Origin: Azorinus chamasolen | Taxonomy: Eukaryota; Mollusca; Bivalvia; Cardiida; Solecurtidae | Reading direction: 5' to 3' | Assembly (NCBI GenBank): GCA_963576725.1 | Contig: OY755238.1 | Span: 27,124,334 to 27,188,333, forward strand | Length of the DNA: 64,000 nt | Shown here: one piece after another, positions 1 through 9,589 of the stretch | Layout of the letters: every line of letters begins with the position of its first letter | Numbering within the stretch: the first letter of the stretch is position 1 | Notes under the pieces: generated by a model | Databases searched by the model: none | Told to the model about the DNA's origin: nothing | What the model saw: the letters and a program-made list of their open reading frames with translations, nothing else | Position numbers and translations under genes: made by a program

Positions 1-225
1 TTCTTCTATTGACGATTTTAACATTCGAAATCTCATTTTAACTTGAAAAGCTGCGTGTGCAAGGATATAGATATCACAAACTAAGAAAAACATTCTCTAA
101 ATTTTATTATCGAAATCTCTCACTTATTGGCAAGTACATATATTATCTTAAGGCGCTACCGCGACACGGTATTTCACATCCTGAACTTTATGGTGATGTG
201 ATTTCGTAAAATTATTGGATATACC
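1..225 (+). pseudogene. Decayed reverse-transcriptase C-terminal fragment (GTxCAPL-type RT family)
   Basis: Translation in shifting frames gives SSIDDFNIRNLI, then QGYRYHKLRKTFSKFYYRN, then GISHPELYGDVI. These match in order the intact ORF at 59610-60311 (SSVDDFNNRNLI, QGYRYDKLRKTFSKFYHRN, GISHPEFYGDVI). At least one frameshift and several stops separate the blocks, so it is dead. It is cut by the window start, so the full length of this copy is unknown. Homology to the in-window copy is direct. Assignment to a named retroelement clade (possibly Penelope-like) is inference. Confidence 0.8.
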
Positions 226-239
226 CATTTTCTCACTTT

Positions 240-430
240 ATTCATCAAATATGTTAAACATTTATCAAAAAGGGATCTTATCCTATAGTACTACAATACA
301 CTGCATGTCTCTCAGTGCGTCTCTTGGTGTTTTGATAGTTTTGTGTATTTTCTGTTTTCTCTCGTGGTGCTGTTCGGGCGACTGTTTGTTTTGCGTGTGG
401 TGTTTCCTGCATGACTCATATTTGTACTTT
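240..430 (+). repeat. Retroelement 3' tail-like repeat, partial
   Basis: The stretch from about 305 to 420 (starting GTGCGTCTCTTGGTG and ending TTTCCTGCATGACTCAT) closely matches 53910-54025. The same GT-rich tail follows RT relics elsewhere in the window, so I read it as the untranslated end of the RT element at 1-225. A 104-aa ORF across it has no family features and is not called. Confidence 0.55.
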
Positions 431-587
431 CAGCTAATTTATCCTTATCTCGCGGTGAAAAACAGCGTCTCCTCAGAATTGAAATTCGTGCAATTTAAAC
501 TACTTCCGGTTCTTTCAGGCTTTTGTTAAACAGTTTGAATGTTGAACAGACGCCGAGTTGGTCGGTTCAAGCTGATTGCATATGCGA

Positions 588-1195
588 GTTAATGGAAAAG
601 TAGTAAAGTCAAGCAGGCAAAGCCACATACAAGACGCAACCACCACCAAAACACCGATAGACAGCGTGACACACAACCACACACCCAAACGCACACTCAC
701 ACACGAGATGAACACAGAAAACACCATCATACACACAAGAACCAGAGACAAACACCCCACACATGAACAAAATCACAAGCAGAAAGACGCAAGGCAAACA
801 AAAGGAAGGGTGACAAAGAGAGTACCGCCTTGGCACGGTCAGTAGCAAAAATACCACTGGGGGTTTAAACGGTTTACGGACGTCCTAACCTCACACTTCT
901 CTCAAAGTCACCCTAGCTTTACAAATAGTGTACATAAAGGTATCCCCGCCGGACTTACCCGTAACATAGACGACGGTGAACACAGGACAACATGTAAAAC
1001 ATAGCATAATAACTGTGACAATCCGACAACTATGTACCCAATCACTTTGCTGATGTCAGAGCACCTGCAGGTAAGCCGTTAAGGGCGCGACAGGGAAAAA
1101 GTAATACATGAGTCTGGTAAGCTCATCCCGTATCCGAGTTTAAGAGTATACCATCATAGAGTACTACTCTCGGCCTGTCATCGTCGCAGATAGCG
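588..1195 (-). repeat. Retroelement-associated repeat (minus orientation), inserted in duplication copy 1
   Basis: The reverse complement matches about 20690-21105, sharing the TAGTACTCTATGATGG, GTGAGGTTAGGACGTCCG and GACCGT..GCGGTACTCTCTTTGTCA blocks. Related pieces occur at 35218-35640, 53735-54030, 60330-60990 and 63370-63575. The duplicate at 50266-50300 lacks it: GCGAGTTAATGG...GGTATAAGAGCTG here against GCGAGTCAAG...GGATAAGAGCTG there. It is therefore an insertion after the duplication. The 80-90 aa ORFs on both strands are conceptual translations of this repeat and are not genes. Confidence 0.7.
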
Positions 1196-1273
1196 GTATA
1201 AGAGCTGCATGAATATTCATGAGATATAGGGATGAAATCCCATCTTTATACATCACATGTACTTTCTACTGCC

Positions 1274-1483
1274 TACGGTACAACCTGTCTTAAACGGTCG
1301 TTCATTTATTGAACATAGAAGTCTGAATAAAACAGTAAGTTCCTTAATACAGGGCAAAGTAATGCAGAAAACTATTATAGAAGCTTTCTGCATTACTTTT
1401 GACCTGCAATTAAGCTACCACCTGCTTTACAAACCCATAATTAAACCTCTGGTTGATGTCCGGTTCAGACAGGTTTTACTGTA
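1274..1483. mobile_element. Pogo/mariner-like MITE with central hairpin (family C)
   Basis: TA-bounded ends read TA-CGGTACAACCTGTCTT on the left and CAGACAGGTTTTACTG-TA on the right, an imperfect terminal inverted repeat. The middle (about 1345-1430) is a hairpin made of CAGGGCAAAGTAATGCAGAAA and its complement around CTATTATAG. It is orthologous to 50394-50588 in the duplicated copy, so it was present before the duplication. TA target sites and CAGT...ACTG ends are typical of Tc1/mariner/pogo elements. There is no transposase here. Confidence 0.75.
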
Positions 1484-1595
1484 CGGGTATCACCTATTTC
1501 GGCGTATTTCCCCTCAACTACCACTTCCGCCTAGAACTTGTTGGTCCCTTGTATCTGTATGGACTCAATTATTTTGTTTTCTGTTGGATTATCAG

Positions 1596-2235
1596 AATTA
1601 CTCCATGGGGCAACGTGAAGTCAAAGTCCAATTATTATGCGGCCAACAAACACAGAATGGTGGACGTATGGCTTGATGATCCGTACAAGAGATTTGTACT
1701 CGACACAATAAGGAACGTCGATTATCAGTATGGAGACCTAAGCGACCGACACCGCATCCGAAAAGAAAACAACTGCAAACCTTATGTTACCTTCCTGGAG
1801 AAAGTTAACGAATTCAGCGACGTGTATCAGCCGAGCCATGTTCGTCAAAGGGGCGTGATCTATAACGAGTGGGCGAATAAATGCATTGACATTATGGGTT
1901 TGAATGCCACTGACAAGTTTAAGTTAGGTTTGTACCAATGCCATGGCAATGCCAATCAGTACTTCATTCTTACGGAGACTTTTCAAATCAGATCTCCCGG
2001 AAGTTTAATGTTGAATGTAAATTCAACATTTTGTGAGGTAGTAAAGACAAACATGAATTATTACGGAGATCATTCTTATTGGCGATATAATCTAAACCGC
2101 ACCATCTCGCACACAGGAACCGGAAGTTGTCTGACAATACTGGCGGACTTAAGTGTAAAATTGTACCCATGCACTGGAAATTTCGATCAGCTTTGGAACT
2201 GGGGTCCCTATGAAAAAGAAAAGCAAGTTGGATAA
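1596..2235 (+). CDS. GALNT terminal exon, paralog 1: end of catalytic unit plus ricin-type lectin domain
   Basis: The exon starts after an acceptor (TTTCTGTTGGATTATCAG) and ends at TAA 2233-2235, about 213 residues. It begins RITPWGNVKSKSNYYAANKH, followed by RMVDVWLDDPYK, the GALNT segment usually seen as N..R.AEVWMD.YK, and then GDLSDRHRIRKENNCKPY. The lectin part carries KCIDI (CLD-type motif), CHGNANQYF and CTGNFDQLWNW (QxW-type motifs). It closely resembles 50699-51344, and the same splice phase applies. In GALNTs this domain binds GalNAc already attached to the peptide and directs further mucin-type O-glycosylation in the Golgi. No catalytic exon lies upstream in the window: it is either before position 1 or lost. 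The exon is uninterrupted, which argues for recent function. Confidence 0.85.
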
Positions 2236-2239
2236 GAAT

Positions 2240-3240
2240 GCTAGGCAAACACGATATATCAAACATTTGTTTTCAATACGGTAAAGCCTCGCCAAGACGA
2301 CCACATAAGTTATTAAAAGTATTTTCTTCAAGAACACATACCTTCAAATACAACTTCTTTCCCCATACCATTCATATGTGGAATTCTCAGTCAGCTACAT
2401 TAGCTGAGACTCCCCCACTTGGTATCCTTCAAACGAAAGTTCTCTGCATTATTATTCTAAGTAAGAGCCCCGGCAACTGTAAGTAAGGAGTAATGATTTG
2501 TAGAGCTATGCCGGTTCGGTAGATTGCACCATTGGCCGCTACGTTAGCCATACAGGTTTACATTGGGGACCATAAATGCATTTGCTAGAACTGTTCCTAC
2601 CTTCTTCGCTTTGAACTACTTTCTATCTATCCTATTATTCATTTCTGTCCTTCCATCAACTCAGCACATCCTACTCGTATCGGTCAGGTACAACAAAGTT
2701 TCGTACCATATAGATGTAGATAACATAGAAGTCTTAAATACAGGTGATTGGTGAATGCAGGGCAAAATAATGCTTTAGGAGTTTCTGCATAATTTTCGTC
2801 CTGCATTAAGCTACCACGTGTTTTAAATAGCCTTTATTATACTTTTTGAGGGGTCGTGTTAGCGAGACTTTACTGTATTGCTAGACTTTTAGATAGATTA
2901 CAAATTTTTTTTTTACCAAAGCATGACAAAAACATGTCTCTTAGGTTATAAAATATTTACTGAGATTTTCATTCTAAACGAGATAAAATAATTTTCAGAT
3001 GCACTCTTCAATAATTCAACCATATCAAACTTATTCAAGAAATATGTTAAGGAAATGTGTAACCTGACTCCCATAGTTGGTCTACATTGTTTGCCAGGGG
3101 CATTCGTGACTCGTTTCCCATACTGAAAAGGGTTAAAACTTAAAACTGAATCACACATGCTCTGTTTAAGTGTTTGATTGGTTGCTTTTATCATATTTTA
3201 TTATCCGAATTGTATTTACGGTAGTTATATACGATAATGT
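2240..3240. other. Downstream flank of GALNT paralog 1, no further gene
   Basis: This contains noncoding sequence shared with 51350-53360. A degenerate family C element lies at about 2690-2875, with inner hairpin arms TGCAGGGCAAAATAATGC and the complement near 2785-2805. Two TTAA sites at 2806-2809 and 2823-2826 are unoccupied here but carry MITEs in the partner copy. The short ORFs show no recognisable family. Confidence 0.6.
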
Positions 3241-3242
3241 CA

Positions 3243-3450
3243 TTTACCCATTTTCTCCTGCTGACGATTGTTTGCGCCTCTGTAAAACTCAATTTTTGAA
3301 ACCATTGTGAAAAATAGAGTATTTGCTCCATAGGAGCAAATGCTCTATTTATCACAATGGTTTCAGAACAAGGCAATTCTAAAATGCTCCTTTTCGGTGG
3401 ATTAATTCGAAGAGGTTGGGTCTAAAATAGTCTAGGACGGAATGGGTTAA
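3243..3450 (+). mobile_element. Palindromic MITE family A, copy A1
   Basis: Left end TTTACCCATTTTCTCC (TTAA mutated to TTTA), right end GGACGGAATGGGTTAA. The centre is a near-perfect palindrome with arms GAAACCATTGTGAAAAATAG and CTATTTATCACAATGGTTTC around TTTGCTCCATAGGAGCAAA. No coding capacity. Terminal TTAA plus CCC/GGG ends match the piggyBac superfamily signature. It sits at the position occupied by a family B element in the duplicated copy (53365). Confidence 0.85.
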
Positions 3451-3694
3451 ATAAAACTACAATTAAAAAAACCTGTTAGTAAAGACAAAGTTATATGTTT
3501 TAATACTTTCCCTAGTGAATATTTATGCATGAATTGATCACTTCATCATTCATGAATATTCATTAACTTCAGTTTATAGTGTAAAATGTTCAAGCTAATG
3601 TTTGACTTATAAAAACGGTAGGATCAGATCTATATACTAAACCCGTAAAAGATTTTGTATGACTTTCAAAATGCATAAACTGCATTAATTTTCA

Positions 3695-3943
3695 TGTAGT
3701 AAATCATATCATGAATATTAATTAGATTATTTTTTTACAATAGCAAAATCACAAATAAACTTTGGAAACAGAGTAGACCCAGGTCAGATAAATCCTAAAT
3801 CTGCGCTGATTGCTTGTGACAGAATATAGACCTGGTTCTACCGCTTCTGCCATGATAAAAAGTTTCTTGTTCATTGTGAAAAATCATTTAACTAATATTC
3901 ATGATATCATTAATTCTAACATGAATATTCATGGAGTAAAGAG
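3695..3943. mobile_element. Degenerate family B-type MITE (shared with 54080-54290)
   Basis: The segment contains TGAATATTAATTAGATTA, AAACAGAGTAGACCCAGGTC, GATTGCTTGTGAC and ATTCATGGAGTAAAGAGTTAA. Its paralogue at 54080-54293 keeps a better hairpin (GATACCTCCTATAGGTGCCG). It therefore predates the segmental duplication and is decaying. Confidence 0.55.
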
Positions 3944-4172
3944 TTAATCCTTTCCTCCATAAATACGCCTTTTATCTCCCCTATAATAGTCACTTCTTGA
4001 AACCATTGTGATAAATAGACCATTTGCACCATAGGAGGAAATGCTTTGTTTATCACAATGGTTTCAATACTACACAATTCTAACAGTTTCCTTTTCTCTA
4101 GTGAATGCTCCTTTTCGGTATATTTATTCAAAGAGGTTGGGTCTAAAAATAGCCTATGAGGGAATGGGTTAA
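3944..4172 (+). mobile_element. Palindromic MITE family A, copy A2 (229 bp)
   Basis: Ends are TTAATCCTTTCCTCC and GAGGGAATGGGTTAA. Central palindrome arms are GAAACCATTGTGATAAATAG and TTATCACAATGGTTTC around TTTGCACCATAGGAGGAAA. The flank GGAGTAAAGAG-TTAA is followed by AGACCGACATTG. The duplicate copy reads GGAGTAAAGAG-TTAA-AGATCGCC at 54280-54300 with no insert, a clean empty site showing a TTAA target duplication. Confidence 0.9.
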
Positions 4173-4609
4173 AGACCGACATTGATATCAATTCGAAAAG
4201 GCTTAGTAGCACAACTCCATTTATTCATGGAACAGTCAAGCGTGTAGAATCATTCACGTTTCGTATATAACCCCGCCAATGTTTTCAACAACATTGGTAT
4301 TTACTTTGACCCAAAAACCGAAAAAAAATATGAATGCGCCAGGCGTAGGCTGCAGAATTTAAGCTCTCAAACATTTGGCTATTTATAATCTGCACAAAAT
4401 CGACAACATTGTCATGAACATGCATAAAAGTGCTAAAAACTAAAGGCTATATGTTTTAGTGAAATTACTGTGTGGTTTTGTGTTGATTTGAAAACGAAAT
4501 TCAATATAGAATTTTCAACATATGTACAACACAAATCGTGCAAATAGCCTGCGGCAATGGTTAGTGGTCACATGTTTATGAATACTACTCACGTCCCCCT
4601 AACACAAGC

Positions 4610-4838
4610 TTAACCCGTTCCCTCATAGGCTATTTTTAGACTCAAACGCTTTGAATAAATCTACCGAAAAGGAACATTTACTGGAGAAAAGGATAATGTT
4701 AGAATTGTGTAGTATTGAAACCAATGTGATAAATAGAGCATTTGCTCCTATGGAGCAAATGCTCTATTTATCACAATTGTTTCAAGAAGTGACTGTTACA
4801 GAGGCGTAGAAAGGCGTATTTATGGAGGCAAAGGTTCA
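4610..4838 (-). mobile_element. Palindromic MITE family A, copy A3 (229 bp, reversed)
   Basis: It reads TTAACCCGTTCCCTCATAGG on the left, the complement of the family A right end, and ends AGGCAAAGGTTCAA with a mutated TTAA. The central palindrome has arms AATGTGATAAATAGAGCA and their complement around TTGCTCCTATGGAGCAA. Its length equals A2 and A5. Confidence 0.85.
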
Positions 4839-4914
4839 AAGCGGTATTCAATTTAAAAAATAATAAAATCAAAATTAATAATCCCAAAGGAGCAGAGAAT
4901 ATAACAACACTGAG

Positions 4915-5230
4915 AATGAAGTACTTGGCGACTTTTTATGGCCGCCACACAAGCACTTAACACCACATATATTCTTAAAGTTCAAAACTTCTCTTTCCAA
5001 AAAGGAGAAGAAAACAGCTTGGAGAGCAGCCACTGAAGCTGTAAATGCAGCCTCTTTAGTTGAGTGTACAACTGCTGAGATAAAAGAAAAATGGTCCAAA
5101 TTGTCATCTGATGCCAAGACTCAGCTGAGAGCTAGAAAGAACCCACCTACTGGGAATGTAAAATCTGGACCGGACCTGGAGCTGATGGCAGCTACTGAGT
5201 TTGTGTTTCTTGTGTTTGGCCAAATTAATG
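4915..5230 (+). pseudogene. Myb/SANT-like DNA-binding domain fragment
   Basis: The open frame gives KFKTSLSKKEKKTAWRAATE, then AVNAASLVECTTAEIKEKWS and KLSSDAKTQLRARKN. This spacing of W...AVNA...T..EI..KW..L...AK is that of the Myb/SANT-like domain found in NAIF1-type proteins and beside PIF/Harbinger transposases. There is no convincing start codon or acceptor in frame, and the downstream sequence (after VFLVFG) has no known fold. It is probably a fragment of a transposon accessory gene or a dead copy. It could also be an internal exon of a host gene. Confidence 0.6.
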
Positions 5231-5444
5231 GAATCGTGCGAAAAGCTCTTGTCGAACAGCCATTCCTGTTTGTGTTAGTACAATGTTGCAGTAATCATTC
5301 TCATAATCGTTGTCATAATGTTCGTCAGCATCTGGTTCAGGGGTTCCGAACTCCACAGCCAGTACCAAACAGGCTGTAATTATTCTACATGCTCTGGGAG
5401 GGGAGTATTTCAGATCAGTATGGAGAGAATGAAATAATTACTTT

Positions 5445-6125
5445 ACCCCACCACCTGTTGTGGGGCTTTACAGGAATCACATTGTCTGTCCGTCCGTCAG
5501 TCCGTCGCGTTTTTCGGTATATTTACTTTTTTCTTGAAAACTGTTTTTGGTACCACCTTCAAACTTAACACATATTACAAGTGTTATGTGGGGACAGTCT
5601 TCTCCATGTTTCATCTCTTGCACACAATTTGACAGAATTTTGCCTCTTTTGAAATTCATATTGTGTCTCTTAATTTAGACATATTTTGGGGACATGCCAT
5701 TTTCTTGAAACCTATTTATGATATTGTCTTCATACTTGGTAAACAGTATGGGTGTTATGTTGCGACACTCTTCTTTAAGTGTCATAACTCTTGCAAAAAT
5801 TTGACAGGATTATGTCCCTCTTTAAATTGTTCCCCGTAGTTACTTTTCATAAGCAATTTATTGTCCGGAGCATAATCTCTCAAGTATTGTAGGCATAACT
5901 GTGAAATTTTATATATGGTAAAAGGATGAAGAGAGGATGTGCAGACAATAAGGATTGTAACTCTAAATTCATTTTTGAAGGAGTTATTTCCCTTAGTTAC
6001 TTTTCAGAAGCATTTTTCTTGTCCAGATCAACTTCTCAAGTATCGTAGGCACAACTGTGAAACTTTATATATGGATAGAGGGTTATGAGAGGATGTGCAG
6101 TTAACAAGGATTTGTAGGAACAACT
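5445..6125 (-). mobile_element. Helitron-like non-autonomous element relic (minus)
   Basis: Left border CCCCACCACCTGTTGTGGGG forms a hairpin, followed by GTCTGTCCGTCCGTCAGTCC (the complement of a GACGG-type microsatellite). Then come three degenerate units: TTATGTCCCTCTTTAAATTG, AGTTACTTTTCATAAGC and TCTCAAGTATTGTAGGC recur about 170-180 bp apart near 5840-5890 and 5995-6045. This is the same architecture as 25367-27570 read in reverse. No ORF. Confidence 0.65.
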
Positions 6126-6129
6126 GTGA

Positions 6130-7640
6130 ACCAATGAACCTTAAATTTTGCAAATGTATTATAATGATGTGTAAATGTGTGTGACTTAATTTTCGTGCGA
6201 GGCATTCCTTGATTGGACTTTAAACATCTTCTTTTCACAAGTATGGATGAAATTATTACAATGTATTGAGCTATTGCCTCTTGTATTGAAGTCAGTGGAT
6301 CTTGTGACAAGGTGGTCTGTAGTGGTATTAATCATCTATAGTGAAAGCTCTAGTTGAATCTGCTTTCTCCATGAGTACGGGGACTTAAGAATGGTATCAT
6401 CAGCCAATCACGAAATTGGTAGGCACTGTCTCCTAAAATCAATCTATCAAGAATTTTGGGATTCTGTTCAAAACTTCTCCAAACAGAAACAGAAAACGGA
6501 CGCGTTCATATATTTCAATGTCGTTGAACGTGATCAAACAATTAACCCTGTCACGAAAATTGCGAGGTCTTCTTATATGGAGGTAGGGAAACTGGTGAAT
6601 AATACCAGTCATTTGTTTTAGCCAGCAGTAAGCAAAGTTAGAGTTGCTCGGTGTACCTCTAAAGTTGACTGGTTATTGTAGCTGATAACTTTCTATTTTT
6701 GTGCTCATGCAACCCAGTTATTTCAGCTGGCTACTAAACCAAAATAAATAGCAAGTAGCCAGACATTTAGTAGATAGCTAAGCTAAACTGCGTTTCATTG
6801 CTTGTTGATAAACACGCACCTATGCGGACGAATACCATTGTTTTAAGGCTTTCTTGTGATTGGTACAATGAGGAACTACACAGATAAAAACACTTAAAAC
6901 GAAAGTTGAAACGCAAATGGCAAACGTCTAAGCTAACGAATGGCCATGATATCTACAGAAATCAGTGTGCAATTGTGAATATTGAAACATGCTAGAATTG
7001 ATCACTATTCGGAAAAATTGAGCCATGTGGTCAAGATCAGAAGAACATGTTCAAGATTGCTAAATTAGGCTAGGCAGTACTGGTGAAGTTGTTCTACTTA
7101 CAGGTAGACCTCGACGGAACTAGCTCAAGAATTCGGCGATTTCTTAATCGATAAAATTGAAGACATAAGAACTGGAATAAGTACATAGACGCAACCAGTT
7201 TCTCATTCAGAACCAGGTTTACCTTAAGCAGTTAACTTGTTGGAGCATTTCTTTCCTGTTACACAAAAAGACGTTTAACGGCCCATACAGAGATCTCCTA
7301 AATAAATCGGTTAACTGGGTCCAATACCGACTGGCTCTTGAAATTGTGTCTAGATGAACTACTTCCAGATTCTAGCGAAGCGTTAATTATTACGACTAAT
7401 AGGTAGCTACTAAAAGAGAACAAAAGAAATTCAAATGCTGTATTGGAAGTATTCTGACATTCTTTCAAGCTGTTACTTCAGAAAGATTTTATTTTGACTA
7501 AAATTGCATATCATGGACGTTATTGGCCTGCTCTTTCCTAAAATATAGATCTCCTTAACCCGTTGAATACAGAAAACATGTGTATTGGCTGATCTCAGTC
7601 TACTCTGTTTGCAGGTAATTGCTTAATGTGAAATGAATGT
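6130..7640. other. No recognisable gene or repeat
   Basis: AT-rich sequence. A 76-codon ORF at 6391-6621 has no motif, no splice context and no in-window relative. A TTAACCCGTTG motif at 7557 and CAGTCTACTCTGTTTGCAGG near 7596 look like a remnant of a family B MITE. Confidence 0.5.
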
Positions 7641-7735
7641 GGTCCACTCGTACTTCAGGTGGCCATCGTAAGTGAATGACTAGGAAAGCTGTAGACAGCC
7701 AGACCTTCAAGTGGCCATTGTAAGTCAATACAAGA
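7640..7735. repeat. Two isolated units of the 43-bp minisatellite
   Basis: Units resembling CCACTCGT.CTTCAGGTGGCC are spaced about 45 bp apart and match the array at 12340-12725. The two loci flank the LINE relic at 9590-11895. Confidence 0.6.
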
Positions 7736-7739
7736 TACA

Positions 7740-9060
7740 AGATACAAGAAGTTTTTTATCAGTCGGGTTTACAACAAATAACATTAGCTATATCAGAAGC
7801 TTTTTGCCGACTATAGTAACATAAAACAATAACATTTTAAAACAAAAACAGCCTGTAAATAAAGGATAAAATTTAGCATATTTTAACAATTACATATAAG
7901 ATATATAGTTTTATTTAAAATCTCAGGTTTAATTTAAATAGGTTTCACGATTTACGGTTCTAAAAAAGTCTCCAAAAGAAAAGAGATCTAAGTGAATATT
8001 GTCTTTAAATTATTAATGCCTGTATATTAAGAGATCACATTTTAATAGGTAAAGGGAGACAATGCTGACGTAGTAAAAAGTGTCTACACAGATTTGCCTC
8101 CCTTAATCGTATGTATAAGAGAAAATAAATCAAACTTGTTTTTAAGCACGGTATTATACAGTCTAATTCCATAATTTAAGATTATTGTTATCACAGTTTA
8201 AGCAAGTATTTATATTATCATATGTCAATAGGGCGTCGAGACAGCACGGATCCTGATCAGATGCTAGGAGACCCAGTATGTTATCAAGACCCAAACTGTC
8301 TTTGAATTCAATGCAGCTTCTACAGTATTCACTTGGCTCATTATGACATATGCTAATATAAGACAGCACATACAGTATTCATGTGGCTCATTATGACCTA
8401 TGCTAATATAAGATAGCACATACAGTAACTAAAAGCAAAGCTTTCTTATATACAACAATAGGGCTGTATACATTATAAAATCATGCTGTTCATGCTAAGA
8501 GAGCATTTTATCTGTCTATTTATCTTTCTGTTTATAAAAACTATTTATTAATGTGAGCTAGCTGTTTGGATCCTATCTTAGTCCTCTTGGTATTCTCATG
8601 GCACAGACGATTGCACCAAACTGCTGTATATATATTTCTAAACATGGTCAACAATGTATTTAGCTAATGAACCAAAGGATACAATCTGAATTAATGAAAT
8701 CTTAGTTATTGACAAGCTTCATACAGTATGAATCCTGATAAGATTAAGACATTAATCTGCTAAAAAAGATCTGGATCCCCACTGTCATGGAGTTAGGGGC
8801 ACTTAGTTTGGGGAATTATGGTTAAAATTGAATATTTCTAGGAATATTTACTGATGCATATGTATAGCTTGTAAATAATTAAGCTAGTTGCATTGTTTGT
8901 AATAATATATCTATGTTTGCTATCTGGGTAGGTATTGTCAGTTGGCTTTATTAGTTGCGCGGCGATCCACACATACTATTTCCACCTTTTGACAAATGCA
9001 ACTACCCGTGCTATAAAGAATACTATACATACATGTACAGACAGAGGTACTACATAGATC
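7740..9060. other. No gene; one short direct repeat
   Basis: A 50-bp direct repeat occurs at 8322-8371 and 8372-8421 (ACAGTATTCA...GGCTCATTATGAC...GCTAATATAAGA.AGCAC). Nothing else is recognised. A 68-codon minus ORF here lies over the repeat. Confidence 0.5.
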
Positions 9061-9079
9061 CATAAACAAACATTTCAAA

Positions 9080-9325
9080 GCAATATCAGTCACCAAGTTT
9101 CATGCCAATATTCATGCTACACAGATACAGGCACAAACATTATAAAGCAAAAACTAAGAATCAAATTTCATGCCATATTCATGCTACACAGATACATACA
9201 CAAACATTTTTAAGCAAAAATTAAGCATCAAATTTCATGCTGGTATGCATGCTACAAAGATACATGTACAAGCATTTAAGCAAAACTAAGCACTAAATTT
9301 CATGCTTATATTCATGCTAATATTC
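9080..9325. repeat. Short tandem repeat, ~62-65 bp units, about 4 copies
   Basis: Units contain TTTCATGCCAATATTCATGC and CTACA.AGATACA..CACAAAC and are separated by 60-70 bp near 9098, 9167, 9232 and 9296. They are moderately diverged. Confidence 0.65.
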
Positions 9326-9589
9326 ATTCTTACTAGACTGAGTACCGACATTTTCATTTATCCATTATTTATAAATTATAGATTCATGCTAGGTAAACAT
9401 TATATAAATAAGCATATGGAAATTGCAGACATATTACATATGTACAATACAGGACATACACAAGCACAGGGTTCAGAATACACATAACGAGCATTTACAA
9501 GTGGGGCCTGTCCAGGTGCGGAACAACCTTGTAAATTCCGTGTAATTTTCAACTTGTCTCAAGTTATTTGGTAGGTTGTTCCACACATG

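Larger units (their letters stand above)
430..4565 (+). repeat. Segmental duplication, copy 1 (partner 49868-54755)
   Basis: A direct duplication separated by about 49 kb. Matching landmarks run in the same order in both copies: the CGTCTCCTC and CTACTTCCGGTTCT block (about 450/49920), a pogo-like MITE (1274/50394), the lectin exon (1596/50699), the GGTTCGGTA block (2513/51710), TTTTTGAGGGG (2838/52465), a CATTCTAAACGAG block (2971/53078), a TGCGCCAGG block (4335/54502), and GTGTGGTTTTGTG (4470) against GTGTGGTTTTGCG (54657). Copy 1 alone has an insertion at about 588-1195 and a MITE at 3944-4172. The copies are too diverged to be an assembly artefact. Confidence 0.85.

Noticed and set aside
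576..857. Overlapping ORFs on both strands (80-90 codons)
   Set aside because: The DNA is a repeat found at five or more other places in the window, mostly noncoding and on either strand.
6391..6621. 76-codon plus-strand ORF
   Set aside because: No motif, no splice signals and no in-window homologue. Length is within chance expectation for this many bases.
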